DNA of 21,639 nt from Nocardioidaceae bacterium (GCA_025966335.1 JAICRS010000017.1:1-21639); one strand, 5' to 3'; positions 1 through 6,868 are shown, counted from the stretch's first letter. Notes: generated by a model from the sequence alone, not told the origin. Made by a program: numbers and translations.

Positions 1-1
1 C

Positions 2-1417
2 GGGCACAACGAAGGTGACGACCCGTCGTACACCCAGCCGTTGATGTACGACCTGATCGAGCAGAAGCGCTCGGTGCGCAAGCTCTACACCGAGTCGCTG
101 ATCGGTCGCGGCGACATCACGGTCGAGGAGGCCGAGCAGGTCCTGCGCGACTACCAGCAGCAGCTCGAGCGGGTCTTCACCGAGGTGCGCGAGGCCACCA
201 GCACGCCGTCGTCGTGGACCACGGTCCCCGACTACCCGGAGAAGCACGGCCACAAGTCGAGCACCGCGATCAGCAAGGAGACCCTCAAGCGCATCGCGGA
301 CGCCCACGTGAACGCACCGGCCGGGTTCGTCGTACACCCCAAGGTGCTGCCGCAGCTGCAGCGCCGGGCCGCCGCGATCACCGACGGACCGATCGACTGG
401 GGCACCGGCGAGATCCTGGCGTTCGGCTCGCTGCTGATGGACGGCCGACCCGTGCGGCTGGCCGGCCAGGACTCGCGGCGCGGCACGTTCGTCTCCCGGT
501 TCGCGACGATCATCGACCGCAACAACGCCGACGAGTGGACGCCGCTGGCCAACCTGTCCGAGGACCAGGGCCAGTTCTACGTCTACGACTCGCTGCTGAG
601 CGAGTACGCCGCGATGGGCTTCGAGTACGGCTACTCGGTGGCCCGGCCGGACGCGCTCGTGCTGTGGGAGGCGCAGTTCGGTGACTTCGTCAACGGCGCG
701 CAGACCGTGATCGACGAGTTCGTGTCCTCCGGCGAGGCGAAGTGGGGACAGCAGTCCGGCGTTGTGCTGCTGCTTCCGCACGGCTATGAAGGTCAGGGCC
801 CGGACCACTCCTCCGCGCGGATCGAGCGGTTCCTGACGATGGCCGCCGACGAGGCGTTCGTGGTCGCCCAGCCGTCGACGCCGGCGAGCTACTTCCACCT
901 GCTGCGTCAGCACTCGTTGGGCGAGGAGCACCGGCCGCTGATCGTGTTCACGCCGAAGTCGATGCTCAAGCGCAAGGAGGCTGCGTCGCAGCCGGTCGAC
1001 TTCACCGAGGGCACGTTCCGTCCGGTGATCGGCGACGAGCAGGTCAGTCCCGACCGGGTCGAGAAGGTGCTGATGTGCAGCGGCCGGATCACCTGGGACC
1101 TGATGGTCGAGCGGAAGAAGCGCGAGGGCGAGGACCTGCGCACGGCGATCGTGCGGCTCGACCAGCTCTACCCGCGGCCGGTCGAGGAGCTCAAGGCCGA
1201 GCTGGCGAAGTACCCGAACCTCAAGGAGATCCGCTGGGTCCAGGACGAGCCCGCCAACATGGGCCCATGGCCGCACATGGCGCTCAACCTGACTCCGGAG
1301 CTCGGCGGGATCCCCTTCTACCGGGTGTCGCGGCCGGAGTCGTCCTCGCCGTCGGTCGGGCAGCACTCCCGGCACGTCGAGGAGCAGAAGGGCATCCTTC
1401 AGCAGGCGTTCAGCTGA
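2..1417 (+). CDS. kgd: Multifunctional 2-oxoglutarate decarboxylase/dehydrogenase E1 (Kgd), C-terminal 471 residues
   Basis: This is the 3' part of the ThDP-dependent E1 enzyme that decarboxylates 2-oxoglutarate in the TCA cycle. In actinobacteria one long polypeptide (Kgd/OdhA, about 1,200 residues) also carries a succinyltransferase domain. The frame is open from base 2, so the N-terminal two thirds lie outside the window. Visible are the end of the ThDP-binding E1 core (GHNEGDDPSYTQP), then the transketolase-like pyrimidine-binding domain (for example RLAGQDSRRGTF, LWEAQFGDF, LLLPHGYEGQGPDHSS), then the C-terminal domain ending near WVQDEPANMGPWPHM. All are conserved in this family. The stop is followed after 3 nt by the DUF6104 gene, so the two are probably cotranscribed. 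Family assignment is firm. Whether the missing N-terminus carries the acyltransferase domain cannot be seen and is inferred from the family. Confidence 0.97.
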   Translation, partial: GHNEGDDPSYTQPLMYDLIEQKRSVRKLYTESLIGRGDITVEEAEQVLRDYQQQLERVFTEVREATSTPSSWTTVPDYPEKHGHKSSTAISKETLKRIADAHVNAPAGFVVHPKVLPQLQRRAAAITDGPIDWGTGEILAFGSLLMDGRPVRLAGQDSRRGTFVSRFATIIDRNNADEWTPLANLSEDQGQFYVYDSLLSEYAAMGFEYGYSVARPDALVLWEAQFGDFVNGAQTVIDEFVSSGEAKWGQQSGVVLLLPHGYEGQGPDHSSARIERFLTMAADEAFVVAQPSTPASYFHLLRQHSLGEEHRPLIVFTPKSMLKRKEAASQPVDFTEGTFRPVIGDEQVSPDRVEKVLMCSGRITWDLMVERKKREGEDLRTAIVRLDQLYPRPVEELKAELAKYPNLKEIRWVQDEPANMGPWPHMALNLTPELGGIPFYRVSRPESSSPSVGQHSRHVEEQKGILQQAFS

Positions 1418-1420
1418 GCG

Positions 1421-1597
1421 ATGTACTTCACCGACCGAGGCATCGAGGAGCTGGAGAAGCGACGCGGGGACGAGGAGGTCACCCTGGCCTGGGTGGCCGA
1501 CCGGCTCCAGGAGTTCACCGACCTCAACCCGGAGTTCGAGACCGCCGTGGAGCGGCTGGCCACCTGGCTGGCCCGCCTCGACGACCCCGACGACTGA
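1421..1597 (+). CDS. DUF6104 family small protein (58 aa)
   Basis: This short ORF begins 3 nt after the kgd stop codon and encodes 58 residues starting MYFTDRGIEELEKRRGDEE and ending in an acidic tail (DDPDD). I recognise the opening, the LNPEFE segment and VERLATWLARLDD as those of the DUF6104 family, a small actinobacterial family usually found directly downstream of kgd. It is soluble, strongly charged and probably mostly helical, with no signal peptide or membrane segment. The tight spacing implies translational coupling with kgd, so a role in stability or regulation of the 2-oxoglutarate dehydrogenase complex is possible, but no function is established. The gene is short enough to be missed by length-filtered gene calling. 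Confidence 0.85.
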   Translation: MYFTDRGIEELEKRRGDEEVTLAWVADRLQEFTDLNPEFETAVERLATWLARLDDPDD

Positions 1598-1604
1598 CCG
1601 ACCC

Positions 1605-1691
1605 GTTGAGACGCGCCCTTTTCGCCGTTCAGACGCGCGCTTTTCGCCGTTGATGCGCGTCTTTCTCGCCCTTGAGGCGTGGACTCTCTCC
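1605..1691 (+). repeat. Left array of a 22-bp tandem repeat, upstream of the ATPase gene
   Basis: Three exact-length 22-bp units lie head to tail at 1605-1626, 1627-1648 and 1649-1670, with a decayed fourth at 1671-1691. The unit starts GTTGAGACGCG(C) and ends TTTTCGCC. Units differ at a few positions each (GTTCAG in unit 2, a shortened GTTGATGCGCG in unit 3). The array begins 7 nt after the DUF6104 stop and runs up to the ribosome-binding site of the ATPase gene. A matching array in the opposite orientation lies on the far side of that gene (2436-2503). There are no spacers between units, so it is not a CRISPR. Units 2 and 3 can form a hairpin (AGACGCGC at 1631-1638 with GCGCGTCT at 1655-1662). 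Function unknown. Confidence 0.8.
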
Positions 1692-1710
1692 GGAAGGGGC
1701 TGGTGGCTCG

Positions 1711-2421
1711 GTGCGTGATCAGCGACCGGTTCGCCGGCTGGTGCCCGAGTGGTACGACGGACAGGGCCATTGGCCTGCGACGATCCCGGCAGTCCGGTCG
1801 ATCCTGGAAGCCGGGCTCGACCTGCCCGAGGGTGTCACGCTGTTGATCGGCGAGAACGGCTCCGGCAAGTCGACCATCGTGGAGGCGGTCGCGATGGCGT
1901 TCGGCCTGTCACCGGAGGGCGGCTCCCGGCATGCGATGCACTCCACCCGCGAGAGCGAGTCGGAGCTGTGGCGATGGATCCGGCTGGAACGCTCGGCGGG
2001 CGCGTCACGCTGGGGGTTCTTCCTCCGCGCCGAGACGATGCACGGCTTCTACACCTATCTCGAGGAGAACCCCGGACGCGACGATCCGCGGTTCCACGAG
2101 CTCAGCCACGGCGAGTCGTTCCTGGAGATCCTGCGGACCCGGTTCGACTCACCCGGCCTCTACTGCCTCGACGAGCCCGAGGCGGCACTGTCCTTCTCCG
2201 CGCAGATCGCGCTGGTCGGCACGCTGCACGAGCTCGCACAGGGCGGCGCCCAGATCGTGTGCGCGACCCACTCACCTTTGCTGGCTGCACTCCCGGGTGC
2301 GCACATCCTCGAGGTCGGCGACTGGGGACTGCGCGAGTCGACGTACGACGAGCTGGCGATCGTCACGCACTGGAAGAGCTACCTCGCTGAGCCGATGCGA
2401 TACCTGCGCCACGTCCTCTGA
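1711..2421 (+). CDS. AAA/ABC-like ATPase (COG3910-type predicted ATPase)
   Basis: A 236-residue single-domain P-loop ATPase. Motifs in order: Walker A GENGSGKST (residues 47-55), an ABC-signature-like LSHGES (131-136), Walker B LYCLDEPE (150-157) and a switch histidine in ATHSP (185-189). This set marks the ABC/SMC-like branch of ATPases (AAA_21/COG3910-type), which includes soluble stand-alone members of unknown role. There is no transmembrane segment and no fused nuclease domain. I chose GTG 1711 because GGAAGGGG (1692-1699) lies 11 nt upstream; a TTG at 1672 would place the start inside the repeat array. The gene stands alone between two inverted arrays of a 22-bp repeat, with DUF6104 before it and the convergent SDR gene after it. 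Substrate and biological role are unknown. Confidence 0.88.
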   Translation: MRDQRPVRRLVPEWYDGQGHWPATIPAVRSILEAGLDLPEGVTLLIGENGSGKSTIVEAVAMAFGLSPEGGSRHAMHSTRESESELWRWIRLERSAGASRWGFFLRAETMHGFYTYLEENPGRDDPRFHELSHGESFLEILRTRFDSPGLYCLDEPEAALSFSAQIALVGTLHELAQGGAQIVCATHSPLLAALPGAHILEVGDWGLRESTYDELAIVTHWKSYLAEPMRYLRHVL

Positions 2422-2435
2422 GCGCTGCCGACCGG

Positions 2436-2503
2436 ACCGCGAATTCTCCCCGTCTCGACCGCGAATCTTGCGCGTCTCAAGTGTGAAAAACCCGCGTCTC
2501 AAC
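2436..2503 (-). repeat. Right array of the 22-bp repeat, inverted, between ATPase and SDR genes
   Basis: Read on the minus strand, three 22-bp units run from 2503 down to about 2436. Each starts G/CTTGAGACGCG or GTCGAGACGGG and ends in TTCGCG or TTCACA. In plus-strand coordinates the units are 2436-2457, 2458-2479 and 2480-2501, and the core boundary extends to 2503. The orientation is opposite to the array at 1605-1691: GTTGAGACGCG (1605-1615) is an exact 11-bp reverse complement of 2493-2503. The array fills the space between the convergent ATPase and SDR genes and its first unit overlaps the SDR stop codon (TGA at 2501-2499). Units are more diverged here than in the left array. Function unknown. 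Confidence 0.75.
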
Positions 2504-3188
2504 GGAAGGGGCGGACGGTGAGGTCGGTGACCTCGGCGTCGCGGGGCAGGTCGAGCGCGGTGAGGATCGTGGTCGCCACGGACTCGGGGTCGATCCAGTC
2601 CGATGCGTCGTACTCCTTGCCCTCCTGCTCGTGCACCTTCTCCTGCATCGGCGTGGCGACCCGTCCGGGATAGACGCTGGTGACCCGCACGCCGTTCGCG
2701 CTCTCCTCCGCTCGGAGCGCATCGGCCAGCGCCTTCAGCCCGTGCTTGCTCGCCGCATAGGCCGCCCACCGCGGGTTCGCGCGGAGCCCCGAGCCGGAGT
2801 TCACGAACACCACGTGACCGCGCGCCGCGCGCAGCTCGGGAAGTAGCGCCCGGGTCAGCTCGGCCGGCGCCAGCAGGTTCACGTCCATGGTGTGGCTCCA
2901 CACGTCGGCCTGCATCTCGCCCACGGCTCCGAGCTCGACGACGCCGGCGAGATGGACCAGCGAGTCCACCCGCTCCGGGTAACCCTGCTTCTGGATGGCC
3001 TCACCGACCCCCGCCGGGTCGGCGAGGTCGGCGACCACAGCCCGTGAACCCGGGAACTGCGCCACAAGCTCGGCACCGCGCTTCTCGCTGCGGGCGAGCA
3101 GGAGCAGGTCGTCGCCGCGCTCGGCGAGCCGGCGGGCCAGGGCGGCCCCGATGCCGGATCCGGCGCCCGTCAGCAGGTGCGTGGCCAT
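2499..3188 (-). CDS. SDR family NAD(P)-dependent oxidoreductase
   Basis: A 229-residue classical short-chain dehydrogenase/reductase with a Rossmann fold. The cofactor-binding motif TGAGSGIG is at residues 7-14, HLAG at 79-82 and a structural Asn at 104 (MDVNLL). The catalytic Ser is at 131 and YAASK at 144-148 (Tyr144, Lys148), followed by YPGRVATPM near 173-181. All catalytic positions are intact, so it should be active on an alcohol/carbonyl substrate that cannot be deduced. The start is 9 nt after the stop of the MDR gene, which indicates one transcript with it. The stop codon lies inside the first unit of the inverted 22-bp repeat array, so the repeat begins exactly at the end of this gene. 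No membrane or signal segment is seen. Confidence 0.93.
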   Translation of the reverse strand: MATHLLTGAGSGIGAALARRLAERGDDLLLLARSEKRGAELVAQFPGSRAVVADLADPAGVGEAIQKQGYPERVDSLVHLAGVVELGAVGEMQADVWSHTMDVNLLAPAELTRALLPELRAARGHVVFVNSGSGLRANPRWAAYAASKHGLKALADALRAEESANGVRVTSVYPGRVATPMQEKVHEQEGKEYDASDWIDPESVATTILTALDLPRDAEVTDLTVRPFR

Positions 3189-3197
3189 CGCGATCGC

Positions 3198-4166
3198 CTA
3201 CCGGGTGAAGACGATCTTGCCGAACACGTCGCCGCCGGCCATCGCCGCGAACCCGTCCCGCGCGTCGGTCATCGGCAGCACCTGGTCGATCACCGGACGG
3301 GCTCCACTGACGTCGAGCAGGGTCGTCAGCGACGCCAGCTCGGACCGGGTGCCCATCGTCGAGCCGATCACCCGCAGCTGCAGGAAGAAGATCCGGGTCA
3401 GCTCCGCCTGGTCGGGGTTGTTGCCGCTGGTCGCACCGGAGATCACGACCGTGCCGCCGGGCCGCAGCGACTTGATCGAGTGCGACCAGGTCGCCTTGCC
3501 GACGGTCTCCATGACCGCGTCGACCCGCTGCGGGAGCCGGGCGTTGCTCTCGAGCACCTCGTGGGCGCCGAGCTCGAGGGCCCGCTTCCGCTTGGTCTCG
3601 TCGCGGCTGGTCGCGAACACCCGCAGACCTCCCGCACGGGCCAGGCTGATCAGTGCGGTGGCGACGCCTCCCCCGGCGCCCTGCACCAGCACGCTGTCCC
3701 CGGCGCGGAGCCCGCCCTGGGTGTAGAGCATCCGGTAGGCGGTGAGCCATGCCGTCGGCAGGCAGGCCGCCTCCTCGAAGGACAGCGACGCAGGCTTCGG
3801 CAGCACGTTGCCGCGCGGCACCACGACCTTGTCGGCGAACGTTCCCTGGTGCTTCTCGCTGAGCAGGGACCGCTTCGGGTCGAGGGTCTCGTCCCCGGAC
3901 CACGACGGGTCGCTGACCACGGCGTGGACGACGACCTCGTTGCCGTCCTCGTCGTACCCGGCCGCGTCGCACCCGAGGATCATCGGGAGCGACTCGTCCT
4001 TCAGCCCGACCCCTCTCAGCGACCACAGGTCGTGGTGGTTCAACGACGCGGCCTTCACCGTCACCGTCGTCCAACCCTCGGGCGCCGTCGGGTCGGGGCG
4101 CTCGCCGACCACGAGTCCGGACAGGGGGTCCTCGTTGGAGAAGCTCTCCGCATACACAGCAAACAT
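3198..4166 (-). CDS. MDR-superfamily zinc-binding dehydrogenase / quinone oxidoreductase-like protein
   Basis: A 322-residue medium-chain dehydrogenase/reductase. The N-terminal GroES-like domain includes NHHDLWSLRG and LGCDAAG (65-70), where a zinc alcohol dehydrogenase would have GHE. The Rossmann domain carries VQGAGGGVATA (161-171), followed by RVFATSRDETKR, which suggests NADP binding. The cysteine cluster of the structural zinc lobe is absent, so despite the usual family name it probably binds no zinc, as in quinone oxidoreductases. ATG 4166 is preceded by GAGGAC. It lies 44 nt after the malic enzyme gene and 9 nt before the SDR gene on the same strand, so the three may share a transcript. 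Both MDR and SDR are oxidoreductases of undetermined substrate; the pairing suggests linked steps but this is inference. Confidence 0.9.
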   Translation of the reverse strand: MFAVYAESFSNEDPLSGLVVGERPDPTAPEGWTTVTVKAASLNHHDLWSLRGVGLKDESLPMILGCDAAGYDEDGNEVVVHAVVSDPSWSGDETLDPKRSLLSEKHQGTFADKVVVPRGNVLPKPASLSFEEAACLPTAWLTAYRMLYTQGGLRAGDSVLVQGAGGGVATALISLARAGGLRVFATSRDETKRKRALELGAHEVLESNARLPQRVDAVMETVGKATWSHSIKSLRPGGTVVISGATSGNNPDQAELTRIFFLQLRVIGSTMGTRSELASLTTLLDVSGARPVIDQVLPMTDARDGFAAMAGGDVFGKIVFTR

Positions 4167-4210
4167 GTCCTCGACCCTACTGACTCACCGCGTCGCGGAC
4201 CGAGCGGGCC

Positions 4211-5407
4211 TCAGCGGCGGGCCACCCGGTCCCGGCGCGCGGCATCGGCGACCGCCGTGGCCACGGCCGTGGCCACCCGCTTGTCGAACGGTGACGGGAT
4301 GATGCAGTCCTCGCTCAGGTCGTCACGGACCAGTGCGGCGAGCGCGTCGGCCGCGGCGAGCTTCATGCCCTCGGTGATGCTGGTGGCGCGGACGTCGAAC
4401 GCGCCCCGGAAGATGCCGGGGAAGGCGAGCACGTTGTTGATCTGGTTGGGGTAGTCCGACCGGCCGGTGGCCACCACCCGCGCGTGCCGGTTGGCGATGT
4501 CGGGGTGCACCTCCGGGTTCGGGTTGGCGAGCCCGAAGATGATCGAGTCCGCGGCCATCCGCGCCACCGCCTCCTCGGGCACGCTGCCGCCGGACACACC
4601 GATGAACACGTCCGCGCCGTCCAGGGCGTCGACCAGCCGGCCCTCGCGTCCGGTGGTGTCGGCGGTGTCCTGCGCCAGCGACAGCTTCACCGGGGTCAGG
4701 TCGCCCCGAGCGGAGTTCAGCACGCCCCGCCGGTCGACGACCGCGAGGTCGCGCACGCCGGCGGCGAGCAGGATCCGGGAGACCGCGACCCCGGCGGCAC
4801 CGGCACCGGAGATCACCACGCGCGCCTCGCCGATCTCCCGGCCGGTCAGCTTGAGCGCGTTCTCCAGGGCAGCGAGTACGACGACCGCGGTCCCGTGCTG
4901 GTCGTCGTGGAAGACCGGGATGCTCAGCCGGTCCTTGAGCCGCTGCTCGATCTCGAAGCAGCGCGGCGCGGAGATGTCCTCGAGGTTGATCCCGCCGAAG
5001 CTCGGTGCGAGCCGGACCACGGTCTCGACGATCTCGTCGGTGTCCTTGGTGTCCAGGCAGATCGGGATCGCGTCGACCCCGCCGAACTGCTTGAACAGGA
5101 CGGCCTTGCCCTCCATCACCGGCATCGCCGCCGACGGTCCGATGTCGCCGAGGCCGAGCACCGCCGACCCGTCGGTGACGACCGCGACGGTGTTCGACAC
5201 CCAGGTGTAGTCGTCGGCCAGCGAGGGGTCCTCCGCGATCGCCTCACACACCCGGGCCACGCCGGGGGTGTAGGCCATCGACAGCTCGTCCGGCCCGGTG
5301 AGCTCGACGGTCGAGGCGATCTCCATCTTCCCGCCGGCATGCAGCTCGAAGACGGGGTCGTGGGCTCGCGGGTTCTCGGGATCGGGCATTGGTGCTGATG
5401 CAACCAT
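4211..5407 (-). CDS. NAD(P)-dependent malic enzyme
   Basis: A 398-residue malic enzyme of the short bacterial type, which oxidatively decarboxylates malate to pyruvate. It thus links the TCA cycle to pyruvate and supplies NAD(P)H. Visible motifs are the catalytic Tyr in YTPGV (46-50), GLGDIG (85-90), the lysine region EGKAVLFKQF (99-108), the metal ligands in NLEDI (141-145), FHDDQHGTA (167-175) and the nucleotide-binding GAGAAG (201-206). No phosphotransacetylase domain is fused to the C-terminus, unlike MaeB. ATG 5407 has GAAGG 8 nt upstream; a second Met at residue 7 is a weaker alternative. It is first in a minus-strand series with the MDR and SDR genes. A run near the C-terminus (VATAVATAVAD) reflects a short GTGGCCACGGCC duplication in the DNA. 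Confidence 0.96.
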   Translation of the reverse strand: MVASAPMPDPENPRAHDPVFELHAGGKMEIASTVELTGPDELSMAYTPGVARVCEAIAEDPSLADDYTWVSNTVAVVTDGSAVLGLGDIGPSAAMPVMEGKAVLFKQFGGVDAIPICLDTKDTDEIVETVVRLAPSFGGINLEDISAPRCFEIEQRLKDRLSIPVFHDDQHGTAVVVLAALENALKLTGREIGEARVVISGAGAAGVAVSRILLAAGVRDLAVVDRRGVLNSARGDLTPVKLSLAQDTADTTGREGRLVDALDGADVFIGVSGGSVPEEAVARMAADSIIFGLANPNPEVHPDIANRHARVVATGRSDYPNQINNVLAFPGIFRGAFDVRATSITEGMKLAAADALAALVRDDLSEDCIIPSPFDKRVATAVATAVADAARRDRVARR

Positions 5408-5543
5408 GACTGGAGCCTTCGTGTCTCGGGGAAACGACGTGACAGCTCAACGGTCAGCGCTGGGGTGAGGCGGCGGAGCTGCTCGGAAACGGGGGTCTCC
5501 CTGGCCGACAGTCTCGCACAGGAGGGCGCCGTACCGCCCGCGG

Positions 5544-5864
5544 CTAGCCAGAATGTGGTCGACGCGACAACCCCAGTGACCACGGCCAGACCCGGCCGAG
5601 CACGACCGCGACCACGTCCGCGTCGGGGACCGCCCCGACCGACCACGAGTCCACGCCCTCCGCCGGGTTGTCTCGTTCCACCCACCATCCGGCGGGCTCC
5701 CGGCGGGTGGCCCGCTTCACCGCGACGACCCCGTCGGGCAGGCGTACGACGACCAGCCGGCCGGTCCGCGGAACGGCCCCATGTCGCACGAGCAGGACGT
5801 CACCGTCGCGCAACGTCGGCTGCATCGAGCGGCCCCGCACCACGGCGAACCCCACCCGCAGCAC
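5544..5864 (-). CDS. sodX: Nickel-type superoxide dismutase maturation protease (SodX, S24/S26 family)
   Basis: A 106-residue signal-peptidase-like serine protease thought to cut the N-terminal extension from the nickel superoxide dismutase precursor encoded divergently next door. The Ser motif GRSMQPTLRDGD carries the catalytic serine. The Lys-type region VVVRLPDGVVAVKRA carries the candidate general base, and WWVERDNP follows as in S26 peptidases. There is no clear hydrophobic anchor beyond the first residues, so it appears cytosolic or peripheral. I prefer GTG 5864 because GGAGGAGGG lies about 8 nt upstream; GTG 5870 is possible but too close to it. The longer open frame upstream would run into sodN and is not credible. 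The sodX/sodN pairing is the standard actinobacterial arrangement. Confidence 0.88.
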   Translation of the reverse strand: MLRVGFAVVRGRSMQPTLRDGDVLLVRHGAVPRTGRLVVVRLPDGVVAVKRATRREPAGWWVERDNPAEGVDSWSVGAVPDADVVAVVLGRVWPWSLGLSRRPHSG

Positions 5865-5951
5865 GGCCACCGCCCTCCTCCATCCGAAGTCCCGACGCGG
5901 AGTAGTGTCGCAGGTGCTGACCCAGATGTGACCAAGAGAAAGGACCCATGG
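5865..5951. promoter_or_regulatory. Divergent sodX-sodN intergenic region
   Basis: These 87 bases must hold the promoters of both divergent genes. AGAAAGGA at about 5935-5942 is the sodN ribosome-binding site, and GGAGGAGGG on the minus strand serves sodX. TAGTGT (5903-5908) is a weak -10 candidate toward sodN, without a convincing -35. In Streptomyces nickel-responsive Nur controls superoxide dismutase genes, but I could not recognise a good Nur box here. Confidence 0.5.
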
Positions 5952-6353
5952 ATGTTCTCGCGACTGTTCGCACCGACCCTCGAAGTCCACGCTCACTGCG
6001 ACCTGCCCTGCGGCGTCTACGACCCCGCCCAGGCACGCATCGAGGCGGAGTCGATCAAGGGGATCATCGGCAAGTGCGCCGACAACGACGACCCCGACTT
6101 CCGCACCCGCGCCATCATCATCAAGGAAGAGCGCTCGCAGCTGGTGAAGCACCACCTCTGGGTGCTCTGGACCGACTACTTCAAGCCGCCGCACTTCGAG
6201 AAGTACCCGCAGCTGCACCAGCTGTTCAACGAGGCCACCAAGCTGGCCGGTGCCACCGGCACGAAGGGCACGCTGGACGCGCAGGCCGCGGACGACCTGC
6301 TCGCGAAGATCGACGAGATCGCCGAGATCTTCTGGGAGACCAAGAAGGCCTGA
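5952..6353 (+). CDS. sodN: Superoxide dismutase, nickel-dependent (SodN) precursor
   Basis: A 133-residue cytoplasmic nickel superoxide dismutase precursor. The nickel-hook sequence HCDLPCGVYDPAQ starts at His15. After removal of the first 14 residues (MFSRLFAPTLEVHA) the new N-terminal His1, Cys2 and Cys6 would ligate nickel, with Tyr9 nearby. The rest matches the four-helix SodN body, including KHHLWVLWTDYFKPPHFEKYP and the terminal FWETKKA. ATG 5952 gives the expected short propeptide. An out-of-frame ATG 4 nt upstream (5948) and a longer open frame back to 5781 are not used. The gene is divergent from its likely protease gene sodX and is followed by a strong terminator. It lets the cell dismutate superoxide using nickel. 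Confidence 0.97.
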   Translation: MFSRLFAPTLEVHAHCDLPCGVYDPAQARIEAESIKGIIGKCADNDDPDFRTRAIIIKEERSQLVKHHLWVLWTDYFKPPHFEKYPQLHQLFNEATKLAGATGTKGTLDAQAADDLLAKIDEIAEIFWETKKA

Positions 6354-6384
6354 GCCGCCGAGCGCAGCTCACCAACGACTGAGC

Positions 6385-6426
6385 CGGGGTCGGGCAGGGA
6401 CACCTGCCCGGCCCCGTCTACTCTTT
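6385..6426 (+). terminator. Rho-independent terminator of sodN
   Basis: CGGGGTCGGGCAGG (6385-6398) pairs with CCTGCCCGGCCCCG (6403-6416) through 14 pairs, one of them G-U, around a GACA tetraloop. TCTACTCTTT follows immediately. This is a textbook intrinsic terminator 31 nt after the sodN stop codon. Confidence 0.88.
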
Positions 6427-6451
6427 GGGGGACCTCGCACGAAGGTCCCCC
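6427..6451 (+). other. Second hairpin in the leader region of the anti-sigma gene
   Basis: GGGGGACC (6427-6434) and GGTCCCCC (6444-6451) form a perfect 8-bp stem with a 9-nt loop. It starts directly after the T-rich tail of the sodN terminator and ends 31 nt before the GTG of the next gene. It could be a backup terminator, an operator, or part of that gene's 5' leader; the sequence alone does not decide. Confidence 0.5.
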
Positions 6452-6482
6452 ACCACTCCGAAGTCGCCCGAAGAGGTAACCC

Positions 6483-6866
6483 GTGGCAGAAACCCGACCC
6501 GACGTCGAGCTGAGGATCCCGGCCGACAGCGCCTTCCTCTCGGTGCTGCGCACCGCGACGGCCGGCCTGGCAGCGCGCCTCGACTTCACCCTCGACGACA
6601 TCGAGGACCTGCGGATCGCGGTGGACGAGGCGTGCGCGATGGTGCTCCCGCAGGCGGTGTCCGGCACCGACCTGAACTGCGCCTTCTACCTCGGCGGCGA
6701 CACCTTGAGGGTGGCCGTGGCCGCCGAGTGCGACTCACCGCGCCCGCCCAGCCAGGACGGTTTCGCGTGGACCGTGCTCTCGGCGCTGACCAGCTCGCTG
6801 GACGCCCAGGTCGACGGCGACACGCTGATCGTCACCCTGTCGCGCACGAGCGGCGAGCCCACCTAG
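6483..6866 (+). CDS. RsbW-like anti-sigma factor (GHKL ATPase fold)
   Basis: A 127-residue protein of the RsbW/SpoIIAB type that would bind and hold the sigma factor encoded 2 nt downstream. The HATPase_c_2-like core shows LDDIEDLRIAVDEACAMVL (38-55), where the classic kinases have an E-x(3)-N-A box. The Asn is missing here (Met53), and the glycine-rich ATP lid is hard to find (around SQDGFAWTVLS, 90-100). It may therefore bind its sigma factor with weak or no kinase activity; this is an inference from the missing residues. The start is GTG 6483 with AGAGG 7 nt upstream. The partner anti-anti-sigma factor is not in the window, so partner switching would need a protein encoded elsewhere. Confidence 0.85.
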   Translation: MAETRPDVELRIPADSAFLSVLRTATAGLAARLDFTLDDIEDLRIAVDEACAMVLPQAVSGTDLNCAFYLGGDTLRVAVAAECDSPRPPSQDGFAWTVLSALTSSLDAQVDGDTLIVTLSRTSGEPT

Positions 6867-6868
6867 CC

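Noticed and set aside
1605..1691. CRISPR-like short repeats.
   Set aside because: Units abut without spacers, are only 22 bp, diverge between copies and have no cas genes nearby.
1691..2512. CGGAAGGGGC occurs in the same orientation at 1691-1700 and 2503-2512, which might look like a target-site duplication around the ATPase gene.
   Set aside because: One copy is the ATPase ribosome-binding region and the other is SDR coding sequence. The left repeat array lies outside the supposed element and there is no transposase. Ten bases at this GC content can match by chance.
4211..4290. GTGGCCACGGCC repeat in the malic enzyme gene as a possible regulatory repeat.
   Set aside because: It lies in frame, encodes VATAVATAVAD in a helical C-terminus and is best seen as simple codon-level duplication.
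5781..5951. A longer N-terminus for SodN starting at 5781, or the ATG at 5948.
   Set aside because: The longer frame overlaps sodX and its Shine-Dalgarno, and 5948 is out of frame. ATG 5952 gives the expected 14-residue propeptide before the nickel hook.
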